Shown one piece after another: positions 1 to 8,459 of a DNA stretch of 13,439 bases. Within the stretch, counting starts at the first letter, position 1. The number at the start of each line of letters is the position of its first letter. Under the pieces are notes generated by a model. It did not search any database. It was not told the origin of the DNA and saw only the letters and a program-made list of their open reading frames with translations. Source of the DNA: Irineochytrium annulatum (taxonomy: Eukaryota > Chytridiomycota > Chytridiomycetes > Chytridiales > Chytridiaceae). The stretch spans positions 1-13,439 of the forward strand of contig JADGJL010000435.1 of the NCBI GenBank assembly GCA_027600665.1. Direction: 5' to 3'. The translations under genes were made by a program, and so were the position numbers.

Positions 1-275
1 AACGTGAACCACCCCGCCAAGAACCCCTGCTGAGACCTCGCCCCTTGCGCCTGCTCCGTATGCCCCGCCATCGTCCCGGGACTCCCACACTCGGGGCTCC
101 CGGCCCCGGGACTCCTCGGGATCGGGCTCAACCCCGTGCCCGTCGGGCTCGCCACACCCCTTGGGCTCGTACTCGTGGCTGAACCCGTGTTGATATGCGG
201 CGGCAGCGGGCCCGTTGTGCTCGTGGCGGGTGTGGCGGTGGTGTACGCCGTGCGGGAGTAAAGTGCGTCGATCAT
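1..275 (-). CDS. 5' end of unidentified Ser/Thr/Pro/Gly-rich protein gene (partial)
   Basis: On the minus strand an ATG at 275-273 opens a frame that stays open for 91 codons to the window edge. The peptide starts MIDALYSRTAYTTATPAT and continues as a low-complexity stretch rich in Thr, Ser, Pro and Gly, with repeated SP/SPR/SPG motifs, before a less biased part ending in QQGFLAGWF. Third codon positions are strongly G/C, as in the other genes here, and this frame has an ATG while the competing open minus-strand frame (His-rich) shows none near its start. I do not recognise the family. A disordered N-terminal region with possible proline-directed phosphorylation sites is all that can be said. 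An intron inside the visible part cannot be excluded. It lies in the same orientation as the next gene, whose 3' end is 476 bp away. Confidence 0.5.
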   Translation of the reverse strand, partial: MIDALYSRTAYTTATPATSTTGPLPPHINTGSATSTSPRGVASPTGTGLSPIPRSPGAGSPECGSPGTMAGHTEQAQGARSQQGFLAGWFT

Positions 276-285
276 TGTTCGTGAA

Positions 286-325
286 GGATGGAATGGATGG
301 GATGGGATGGGATGGAATGGGATGG
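286..325. repeat. GATGG pentanucleotide microsatellite
   Basis: Eight 5-nt units in a row, mostly GATGG with a few one-base variants (GGATG, GAATG, AATGG). It lies 11 nt upstream of the ATG of the left-edge gene, so on that gene's sense strand it reads as a CCATC-type pyrimidine-rich array in the 5' UTR or core promoter. Confidence 0.9.
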
Positions 326-336
326 ACGACGGCGCA

Positions 337-356
337 GTTTGGTTTGGTTTGGTTTG
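337..356. repeat. GTTTG pentanucleotide microsatellite
   Basis: Four perfect GTTTG units, eleven bases beyond the GATGG array. On the sense strand of the left-edge gene they read as CAAAC repeats, 62-81 nt upstream of its ATG. Confidence 0.9.
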
Positions 357-751
357 CGTGATGATGGAGTGATGTTTGACGAAATTCAGATCATCTCCGT
401 GTCTTTCAAGGCTTGTGGAGCGGCTGGATTTTTCGAGAATCGTGTGACTCGAGAGGGGGCTTGGATGTGGCGAAGGCGCGTTCTCCTTAGGAACTTTACA
501 AGAATACTTTGCATACTGATATATTTGAATACGACATAGCAAGAAAACTCAACAAGGCTTCCAGGCTCACTGGTACGCAATACGCCCCTTCCGCTATCAA
601 AATCATTCCACAACAATTATACATCCATCCCATCCGTACCACGTCGCTATTTATCTACATCCATCGCTGAACCCCAACCTTTCATCATGCTCCCTCTATC
701 CCTCTTTTTTCCTCCCTCCTTCTCCCCACAATCCCCAATTCCTAACCCCCT

Positions 752-2008
752 CTAGAAACTAGCCCCCGCGGTCCCCTCCCTCCCCAACAGCTTGACATGA
801 TCGCTCGGGTTGGGTGCGGCCTCATATAGCGTGATGACGGGGTCCTTTTTGATCTCACTCCATTCCCCTTTTAAGCCGATGTAGAGAATGCGTGTAGAGG
901 TCTCGTCGTCCCCAGACTGGTTGGATGGGAAGTAAAGCGTCAACGTGCGGACGTTGGAAAATTTCGCTATTCTAGATGGGAAGAGAAAGGAACGGTTAGT
1001 AGAAGTGCGAGTAGGAGTTGAAAGTAGGTAGGAGTAGGTAGTAATAAGGTAAGTCATGTGAGTTTTAAGAGATTAGTAGTAGTGGTAGTATCGCGAGCGC
1101 AAAGAGCGAAGCCAGTACTCGTAAGATGGGTAGGTTGGTGGTGGTTGGTAGTATATAATAGTTATTCCAAGTCCTCCAGCATGCCGTCCTCCCGTATACA
1201 TAACTCCACCCCCCTCCGGACTGCTATCCCTCCCACCTCCATCCCTCCTTCGCCCCTCTCGTCATCTCAGACCCCCCACTCACTTTGTTGTATACTCGGG
1301 AACTTCACCCCTCCTTCCTTGCATCTCGCCTTCGCCCACGATATCCCACTCCCCCTCGGCCGTCAATCCATCCACCGAGTCGAAGTCGACATCCTCCTTG
1401 TTGACGAAAGCCTTCATATGGGCGGGACAAGAGGGGGATGGGGGGCCGAGGAGGGCGATGGATTTCAACTTGACGGAGCCCGTGAAGGGGATGTGAAGGA
1501 TCAGTTGGGAATCGGAGTCGGATTCGAGGTACTGGGCGCGTGGCAGAGCAAGAGTACAGAAGATGTGAGTAAAGCGGCATATCATGAAGAAAGGGGGTTA
1601 CGGGAGTGAAATCCAACATCACCCCTATACCACCTCCATCTCCCTCTCCCCATCCTTCTCCACCCCAACTTAACCCCGAAACCCCCTTTTTCGCAATAAA
1701 AACTCACAGGCTCCTCATCCAACCTCCTATCATGGCTCTTAAACACCCCCCTCGCCATGTTTGGCTCGCTCTCGTTCAGACACCGCACGTTGTCCAAGTC
1801 AATGTGCTTGAAGAGCGTCGTCTCCGTTCCCCTGTTTTCGCGCGAATGAGTGAGGTGAGCATCGAGAGAGGTGGAGAAAGGAGGGAAGGCACCTGTCGGG
1901 CCCGTCGTGATCATGGTCGTGATCGTGGGAGTGAGAATGGTCGGAGGGGTGGGATTCCGAGGAGCATGGCGCGCCGCCGTGGCCGTGATTGTGGTTGTGG
2001 CTGGGCAT
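752..2008 (-). CDS. PITHD1: PITH domain-containing protein (PITHD1 family)
   Basis: Four exons on the minus strand: 2008-1893, 1831-1708, 1531-1284 and 971-752 (stop TAG 754-752), giving 235 residues; human PITHD1 is 211. The introns (61, 176 and 312 nt) have GTGCCT, GTGAGT and GTGAGT donors and AG acceptors, and all joins keep frame; intron 3 has a perfect TACTAAC branch point. Residues 1-39 are His/Asp-rich (MPSHNHNHGHGG, then alternating HD), as in human PITHD1, which also begins with HGHSHGG. The PITH domain spans about residues 45-222. Landmarks are LFKHIDLDNVRCLNES (45-60), IPFTGSVKLKSI (from 94), KFSNVRTL and YIGLKGEW (193-200), closing with YEAAPNPSDH. The domain is named after the proteasome-interacting C-terminal module of TXNL1; no thioredoxin domain is present here. 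The family's molecular role is poorly defined, and binding to the proteasome or other partners is only inferred. The His-rich tail could bind metal ions. Confidence 0.94.
972..1283 (-). other. Long third intron of the PITH gene
   Basis: This 312-nt GT-AG intron is the longest in the window. Its donor is GTGAGT, and it ends with TACTAAC about 20 nt before a pyrimidine tract and TCTAG. Sense-strand composition is asymmetric: the first part is purine/G-rich, the second rich in CTACTAC-type pyrimidine repeats. No conserved PITH residues are missing from the flanking exons (the join gives EYTTKIAKFSNV), so there is no need for a hidden exon inside. Confidence 0.8.
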
Positions 2009-2500
2009 ATGGTAAGCAAGCAGGTGATGGACGATGGTATGAGTGTGGATTTGACAAGCTTTCGAATTTGCTTTTATTACATAAAGCGAGGGAGTTGACC
2101 ACGTCGGTGGACCGCGTTGTCCTGGCACTCCGGCGACACGGCAACACTTGAACGAGGGGCAGGACATCTTGGGTGCGGGCGCCTTTCCGGCGTGACGGTG
2201 GGGAAAGAACATGGGCTCGTCTTACACGAGAATAAGAATATGAACCTACGCGGCTTTTCCATGTTGGTCGTCTACCAACTACTTCCTCCGCAATTCTAGT
2301 TGTAGGATCTTGTGCCGTTTCACAGACCTACACTTCAGAAGCGCGAAGTTGCTCATCCTCGCAACTCAAACAAGGCATACAAAGATCATTAAAGCAGGTC
2401 CGTAGACCAAATTCTTTATTATGATACTTGCAACCTCCCAACATCATCAAAAGAGGTATTGCATGCCGTCTACAAAACAGGGAGCATTGTTTTCTCCTTA
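2009..2500. other. Intergenic: PITH gene promoter and RPS3 3' flank
   Basis: This 492-bp gap separates two minus-strand genes. Next to the PITH start I see no clear TATA or CCAAT box in sense orientation. Near RPS3 there is an AATAAA signal at 2420-2415. A small inverted repeat (AGTTGC 2347-2352 / GCAACT 2361-2366) lies beyond it. No coding region is supported. Confidence 0.6.
2415..2420 (-). terminator. Poly(A) signal of RPS3
   Basis: On the minus strand this is AATAAA, 81 nt after the RPS3 stop codon and the only perfect copy I saw in that 3' flank. Function is inferred from position and sequence. Confidence 0.55.
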
Positions 2501-3873
2501 TTAAACAGCGGCGGGCTCGGGAACGGCGGCGGCGACGGGGACAATCGGCGGAGGGGCGATGGGGGCTTCCTCCTTGGGCTGGAAAGAGCAAATCAGCATT
2601 CGACATCAACAAATAGAGGAGAGAAGATATAAAAACATACCTCGAGGATGGTGACGTTGTCGGGTAAGGGCTTCTTAGGTCCAGCCTTGCCCGTCGGGTC
2701 CGTGTCGAGCATAATCTTCACCTTAATGCCCAACATACCCTGACGCATGAGGACGGAGCGGGTCGCCTCGTCGATAAAGTCCTTGGCGGGTTGACCGGAG
2801 TGGATCTGCATGTGCGTGTTCAGTATGCTGACGCGGAATAGCAAAAGAACGAGCAAACTCACCATGAACCCGTCGACGAACTTCATAGACTTGGCACGGG
2901 CGGCACGGAGCTTGCCGGAGATGACAACCTCACAGCCCTTGGCGCCAGACTCCATGATGAAACGGACGACACCGTAAGCGGCCCTTTTAAAACGACGTTA
3001 GGCCTCCGGTATGCAGATTGCTCGCCCGCTCGGTCCACCAAACGCCGCATGCTCCATACGCTCGCTCGTAGCTCGCTCCGTCACCCATTGAAACTCGCAA
3101 ATACATACCTCCTAACCGCCAATCCACCGAGAAGCTTGTACCTCAAGCTCTCCGCCTGCGCGACGGCGCAAAGACCCCTGTTGTTGACCTTCTCCGCGTA
3201 CAGCTCCACCGTGTTCTCCGGGAAGTTGAACCTCTTCTGAACGACAGAGGTGAGCTCCCTGATCCTCCTCCCCTTGTCGCCCAGCACGTCCTGGGTCCGG
3301 GTGGCACGGATGATGATCTCGGTACGGGCGGGCGTGACGCGGACCTCGACGCCAGAGTAGCCCTCCTCGGCCAACTCGCGTGTGAGGAACATGTTCAGCT
3401 CGGCGAAGAACACACCGTCGGCGATGAACTGAGAGAAAAAGGATCAGCAGGTGGTTCCAAGGCTGCAAGGTCGCGCATCCCTCCGGCGTGGGGTGAATCC
3501 ACGTCGGCGTCGTCATTCACGCGTCCAGTTGTGCCGTGCATGCACTCCGCCATCCTTCCACGTTCAAGATCCACCTGGAGCTCAACAAGGTTCCCAGCCT
3601 CGCGATCGCCGGCCACTCCGTCCTTCCGTCCACTCCAATCCCGCTTAAGAACATCCAGCGTCCCCGTCAAGCGCATTATACACACCTTCCTCTTCTTGTT
3701 GATCTGAGCCACTATTGAATCGGAAAGAAAGGCCATTAGTGAACCCATCATCTCGCTCCAAAGCAAACAACCCGCGATGACGGCGGCCCGCCTCCGGGGT
3801 CCAGCAGGATCAACGCGACCCTCCAGATGCCCAAAACGGCGCGCGCGGCCCTCCCGGTACGTCGACACTCACT
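2501..3873 (-). CDS. RPS3: 40S ribosomal protein S3 (uS3)
   Basis: Coding exons on the minus strand: 3873 (one base), 3711-3686, 3428-3109, 2983-2863, 2805-2641 and 2578-2501 (stop TAA 2503-2501). They join to 236 residues; the family is about 240. The protein starts [17 protein letters not shown], matching human MAVQISKKRKFVADG and yeast MVALISKKRK. A type-2 KH domain follows (about 20-95; GxxG loop GDKG at 59-62), then the S3 C-terminal domain (about 100-180; [46 protein letters not shown]), and a short Pro/Ala-rich tail. uS3 sits at the mRNA entry channel of the 40S subunit. Introns are 161, 257, 125, 57 and 62 nt. The start was chosen because exon 1 ends CAACA before a perfect GTGAGT donor, and exon 2 begins TGGCTCAG after a branch point (CACTAATG), pyrimidine tract and ATAG. 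Splicing therefore creates the ATG in a good context (AACATGG). An in-frame ATG at 3736-3734 ([17 protein letters not shown]) is the alternative. Confidence 0.96.
3712..3872 (-). other. RPS3 intron 1, splitting the start codon
   Basis: A 161-nt intron with donor GTGAGT, branch-like CACTAATG, a CCTTTCTTTCC tract and acceptor ATAG. It interrupts the initiation codon after its first base (A|TG). Exon 1 is otherwise all 5' UTR, with a pyrimidine-rich stretch just before the donor (CTGCCTTCCTCTTTCACATC). Confidence 0.8.
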
Positions 3874-4729
3874 GTTGAGGGATGTGAAAGAGGAAGGCAG
3901 CAAAAAACGCCGGATTGTCAGGTCGCTGGACCGGCGACTGCGCCATACCACCATCAAGTACGTAGGATAAGCGAACGAACAAGAACGCGCAGGCAGAGCA
4001 GAATTGGCAGCGAACCACTTTCATTTGTATGGAAGGCTTTAGCTAGTCTTGAGCAGCGAGAGCCGCTGTACTTGGCGCGACGTCCTCCTCGCGCTCCCTC
4101 GTGGGCGGCCGAAGAACGCGACGCTATTGCAGACCAGTCGGAGCGCGGGGGACCACCGGATAGGTTCGATTATATACCTAGGACGATATAACGACGTCGC
4201 GGCGAAAATCCTTGCTGCCTCGACACGCGCTTGCAGTCGGTGGCCAAAACACTGACGTTACCGAGTGCACGCGTTGTGACTTAGATGTGGGTCTATTCGG
4301 ATGGCCTGAGGCGATAGAGGCCGAGGCTAGACCGTGACGCGCGAGAGCGACTACGAGTGCGGGGCCACGTCATCGGGACACCCGCGGTGAACGCTGGGGA
4401 CCAAGGAGGTCATGTTGTCTGTGCGGGCGCGCTGGAAAAGCTGGATGGAAGAGAGGGGTGCGAAGACGACACGTCCCCGTCGGCAGAGGCGATTTTCGGG
4501 TCGCCACCGTGACGTCGACTTCGAGTTCGACTTCGCAATCAACCACCTTCACGCGGCCGTCGTCGTCCGCCGAGCGTGGACTCCAGTTATCGAGTAGAAT
4601 ACGGCGGCGACGGGCGATGCCCGCGGTCGCCCTCCTCCACGGCAGAAATTGAGCTGTCCATGCGTTGTGCAGCTTTCGATTTCGTGTCATTCTTTTCAAT
4701 CACTTTCCCCGCCCAGCATACCTTCCATC
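3874..4729. promoter_or_regulatory. Divergent promoter region of RPS3 and importin beta
   Basis: This 856-bp region lies between the outward-reading RPS3 (minus) and importin beta (plus) genes. Visible elements are a CCAAT box on the minus strand at 4007-4003, about 130 nt upstream of the RPS3 start; TATATA at 4172-4177; and TGACGT cores at 4251 and 4510, the latter inside GTGACGTCGAC. The segment 4514-4535 repeats TTCGACTTCG-like units. A pyrimidine-rich leader (about 4684-4729) precedes the importin ATG. Open frames of 60-110 codons occur on both strands here, but none resembles a known protein or has convincing splice structure. Confidence 0.65.
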
Positions 4730-4761
4730 ATGGCATTCACCCCGGCCCAGCTGCTGGCTAA
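4660..4761 (+). other. Possible overlapping upstream ORF of importin beta
   Basis: An ATG 70 nt upstream of the importin start opens a 33-codon frame in a different register, ending at TAA 4759-4761 inside coding exon 1. If the transcript begins upstream of 4660, this frame would overlap the main start and could reduce initiation. The transcription start is unknown; a start in the pyrimidine tract downstream would exclude it. Confidence 0.3.
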
Positions 4762-7700
4762 TACACTCAACCCGGGTGAGCATCGAGAGCCGGAGACGGG
4801 CCGCCGGGGACGAACTGGGGCAGGTGCCAGGAGCTCGAGGTCAATGGGCCGCACGGTGGCGGGTCGGACGTCGGGCCTGCCGGATGACAGGCAACTCCCT
4901 CACGCTGCGCCTACATCGCATAAGACGGCCAAGGTGCCGGCCTTGACGGGACGGTGGTTGGAATTTTGGTTGCAAAGGGGGGACGACGACTGCATGCGCG
5001 GCGGGTGACTCCACTCGGACATTGGACTGATTGTCTCCTTCTTCCCCGATTAACAGATGCCAACATCCGTGCGGAGGCCGAGCGGCGCCTGGAGGAGCTC
5101 GCGGCCCAGTCATTCGTGAGTTCTTCTGCGATATGAGCGATGGGGTCCCTTTCGGACACATGCCCTTCGGGCAATCACTTACTGAACCTTACTTCCTTGT
5201 CGCCCATTATGTAGTCGCAATACATGGGGGTGATGATGCATGAGCTGGCGTCCGAGGGGCAGAACAAGGACGTACGTCAGGCATCCGGCATTCAGTTCAA
5301 GAACGCGATTTTGGCGAGGGATCCAGGTCACAGGGAGGAGTACGTGCAGCGGTGGATGCAGTTAGATCTGAACCTGAAGGTGCAGCTGAAGGAGGCGGTG
5401 AGTAACAGGACTTAGGACATGCTGTTTCGTGTAACGACGCGAAGCGCACTTTCTCGCTTGTACTCGATCGCGAAGCGTGACCTGTCCTGTTTTGTCGAGA
5501 TTCACAGCTATCACTTCGTCGTCGTCTAATTTCCTTAACAGCTTATGCAAACACTCGCGTCGCCGGAATCCCGCGCCGGGTCTACGGCCGCGCAGTGCGT
5601 GGCCGCCATTGGGGAGATAGAGTTACCTTTGAAGATGTGGCCGGATTTGATTGAGCGGCTCTCGAAGAACGCGCTTCAGACTGGCCACGACGCCCTTAAG
5701 CAGAGCTCGCTGGAGGCCATCGGATACATCTGCGAAAAGATCGACCCCGCTGTGTTGCAGGAGCAGGCGAATTTGATTTTGAACGCCGTCGCGAATGGAG
5801 CAAGGAAGGAGGAGGAGAAGTAAGTTTTGGAATATTTGGGAGACCGAAGAGGAAATTTATTGGGGATGTTAAAGATGTGGAGGGGTAGAAAGTACGCAGT
5901 GGTGGCTGATTCCTTTTTTCCAACGCTAGCCCTATAGTCCGTCTGAAAGCCATCAAGGCTCTCATCAACTCATTGTCGTTTGTCAAGGCCAATTTTGAAG
6001 ACGAGGTTCGAGTGTTATTCGGGTCACCGATGTTTTACTAATTTACGAAACAGAGCGAGCGGAACTACATCATGCAGATCGTTTGCGAAGCGACGCAGGG
6101 ATCCGGTAGCGAAGAGCTCCAGGTCGCGGCATATGAGTGCTTGGTGCATATTATGCACGAGTACTACGATAAAATGCCGCTTTACATGGATCAGGCTCTC
6201 TACGGGGTACGCTTTTTCCGCCATTCGTTCCTATTGTGTGTACTAACCTATAACCCTTACCCAGCTAACATTGGCGGGCATGCGGTCGGATATCGAGCAG
6301 GTCGTGCTTCAATCGATCGAGTTCTGGTCAACCGTGTGCGAGGTCGAATTCACGATCAAGCAGGAGATCCAGGCTGCGACGCAAGCTGGGGACCAGCCTG
6401 ATGTCGTCCTGCACTACTTTGCGGAGAAGATGGCGGATAAGCTCACGAACGCGTTGTTGTTCATGCTCACGAAGAAGGTTCGTCTTGTCGCAGCATGTCG
6501 ATCTACGTTGAGATGTTAACGCGGGATGTTAGGAGGAGGACGACGCGGAGGACGAGTGGAACACTCCCATGGCCGCCGCGACTTGCCTTTCGCTCCTTGC
6601 GACCGTTATCGAGGATAAGATTCTTATCCACGTCATCCCGTGGGTTGAGAAGCACATCTCCGAGGGCGACTGGCATTACAGAGAAGCTGCCGTCATGGCG
6701 TTCGGGTCGATCCTAGACGGCCCTCGCGCCGAAAACCTCGACCCCCTTATTGAGACCGCGCTCCCGCTGTTAATTAACATGATGAGGGACCCCCAGGTCC
6801 AGGTGAAGGACACCACCGCGTGGGCGCTCGGCCGGATCTCCGAGCTATTGTCGTCGAGCATCCAGCAGGAGAAGCTTGACCCGCTCGTTGCCGCCATTCT
6901 CAACGGGCTGCAGGATGCTCCACGGGTTGCGGCAAACTGCGCGTGGGTAAGTTCACATGTCGTGGACGCTTAGGTTGCGTTGTGCAGTGATAACGTTTTT
7001 GCGCAGTGCATCATCAACCTCGCCGAGAGAATACCGGAGGCCGAGACGGATACGCCAACGTACAAGCTCTCCCGTTACTTCGACCTTATGATATTCAACC
7101 TGCTCCAGAGCGCCGAGCAGAAGCTTCAACACGACTCGAATCTCCGCGCGACGGCGTATGAAGCTATCGCGACGCTCGTCAGCACTTGCGCGCAGGATTG
7201 CTTTGGGACCGTCGAGCGCCTTGCCGGCGAGGTCATGGTTAAGCTCGAACAAACTATCGAGAAGCAGACTCAGATCGTCAACAACGACGACCGCATGGCG
7301 CTGCAGGAGCAACAAGGGAACCTCTGCAGCGTCCTCACGAACATCATTCGTCGCATGAGCAACCAGATCTCGGCTAGCCCGTTGCCCGATCGGATCATGA
7401 TGACGCTCCTGACCATCCTCCAATCCGCCGCCCGGTCTTCAACCGTACACGAAGACGCGTTCATCGTCATCAGCTCGCTGACGTCAGCCGTCGGCCCTGA
7501 TTTTATGAGATACATGAAGGACTTCCAGCCATTCCTGATTGCGGCCCTGCACAATCCCGTCGATTACCAGCTCACCGCCATCGCAGTTGGCCTCATCGGG
7601 GATATCTGCCGGGCGATTGAGCATGCGGTTGTGCCTCTCGTTCCGGAGTACATGGGCTTATTGATTGAGAACTTGAAGGTGTGGATGATTTGCATGTTCT

Positions 7701-8459
7701 TGGTGTTCGTGCTTTTGCTGACCCGTTGCCGTTGCTGTTTATAGTCTCCTGCACTCGAACGCAACGTGAAGCCCGCCATTTTGTCTTGCTTCGGTGATAT
7801 CGCCATCGCTCTCAGCAAAGACTTCATTCAGTACTTGGACGTCGTCCTTGCGATTTTGGTGGAGGCAATGGGGTGGGCCGTGTTCGCTGGCGTGAGTCCA
7901 TCTCATTTTAAGTGACGAGGAAAGAATTTACTCATTGGTATTTGCAGGAGCCGACTTTTGAGCAAATCGACTACGCCAACATTCTTCGGGAGGGGATTTT
8001 GGAGGCGTACGTGGGGATTGTTCAGGGCTTGACAGCCGCGAAGGAGAGTAAGTGGAGTTTTTCGTCCGTCGTTGACTGAATGCGATTTGCTCGTCCTGTT
8101 TGCTCACAAAATTACTTGCCAGTCAACCGCCTCGTTGACAGCGGTCAGATTCCGCAGATTTTCGAGTTCCTCGACAAGGTCTTTAACGACCCCGAGCACG
8201 CGGACTCGCTCGCGACGATTATGCTCGGCCTCATCGGCGACCTGGCGGACTCGCTGCCGGGCAAGCAATTCAAGCAGCAATTTGGGGCGTCCTGGATTGA
8301 GATGCTTATCAAGGAGGTTAAGTCGCTTCCGCCTAATCAGGACAAGAACAACGAGCTTGCGAAGTGGGCGAAGAGCAAGATTAAGAGGCAGATTGGGGTA
8401 TACTTTTACGTTTCATTTATCGATATCCGGTTACTGATTCGTCGCACTTGCAGTTCTAA
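4730..8459 (+). CDS. KPNB1: Importin subunit beta-1 (karyopherin beta-1, Kap95)
   Basis: Thirteen coding exons: 4730-4775, 5057-5115, 5215-5397, 5542-5819, 5930-6005, 6054-6206, 6265-6477, 6533-6946, 7007-7678, 7745-7891, 7948-8047, 8123-8397 and 8454-8459. They give 873 residues (human 876, yeast Kap95 861). All joins keep frame; introns are 281, 99, 144, 110, 48, 58, 55, 60, 66, 56, 75 and 56 nt. The start MAFTPAQLLANTL follows CATC. The importin-beta N-terminal (IBN) Ran-binding region covers about residues 20-100 (ANIRAEAERRLEELAAQSF), followed by HEAT repeats to the end. Diagnostic segments are SERNYIMQIVCEATQG, SIEFWSTVCEVE, the acidic loop EEDDAEDEW (337-345) equivalent to the loop that contacts the IBB domain, REAAVMAFGSILDGP, VKDTTAWALGRI and LREGILEAYVGIV. 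It carries importin-alpha/NLS cargo through the nuclear pore and is released by Ran-GTP. The last exon encodes only Phe plus the stop. The donor of intron 5 (GTTCGA) is weak, but the join SFVKANFEDE-SERNY fits the family. Confidence 0.98.

Larger units (their letters stand above)
276..751. other. Intergenic: promoter of left gene and 3' flank of PITH gene
   Basis: This 476-bp gap separates two minus-strand genes. The left part (to about 360) holds the two microsatellites next to the left gene's start. The right part is the downstream flank of the PITH gene; on the minus strand it has a GATAAA hexamer (around 650-655), a possible poly(A) signal about 100 nt after the stop codon. Positions 660-750 are strongly pyrimidine-rich on the plus strand. 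The short open frames here have no recognisable coding character. Confidence 0.6.

Noticed and set aside
1058..2151. Plus-strand open frames of about 180 codons opposite the PITH gene
   Set aside because: They run antisense to supported PITH exons, are compositionally biased and resemble nothing known.
3429..3685. Possible box C/D snoRNA in RPS3 intron 2 (ATGACGA and CTGA about 75 nt apart); human RPS3 introns host U15 snoRNAs
   Set aside because: The C box has a mismatch, no terminal stem closes the boxes, and no recognisable guide was seen. The length of the intron alone is not evidence.
3734..3736. In-frame ATG as an intron-less start for RPS3
   Set aside because: It gives [17 protein letters not shown], with extra residues absent from the family, and it lies in the branch-point region of a well-formed intron 3' end. 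Kept only as an alternative.
4275..4282. HomolD-like TGTGACTT, reminiscent of ribosomal protein promoter elements in fission yeast
   Set aside because: One mismatch and about 400 nt from the RPS3 start, too far for the usual position of that element.
4351..4699. Minus- and plus-strand open frames of 60-110 codons in the RPS3/importin spacer
   Set aside because: Arg/Pro-rich translations with no family resemblance or splice structure; best explained by GC-rich promoter sequence.
6953..7423. 156-codon minus-strand frame inside importin beta
   Set aside because: Antisense shadow of a long, well-supported GC-rich coding exon.
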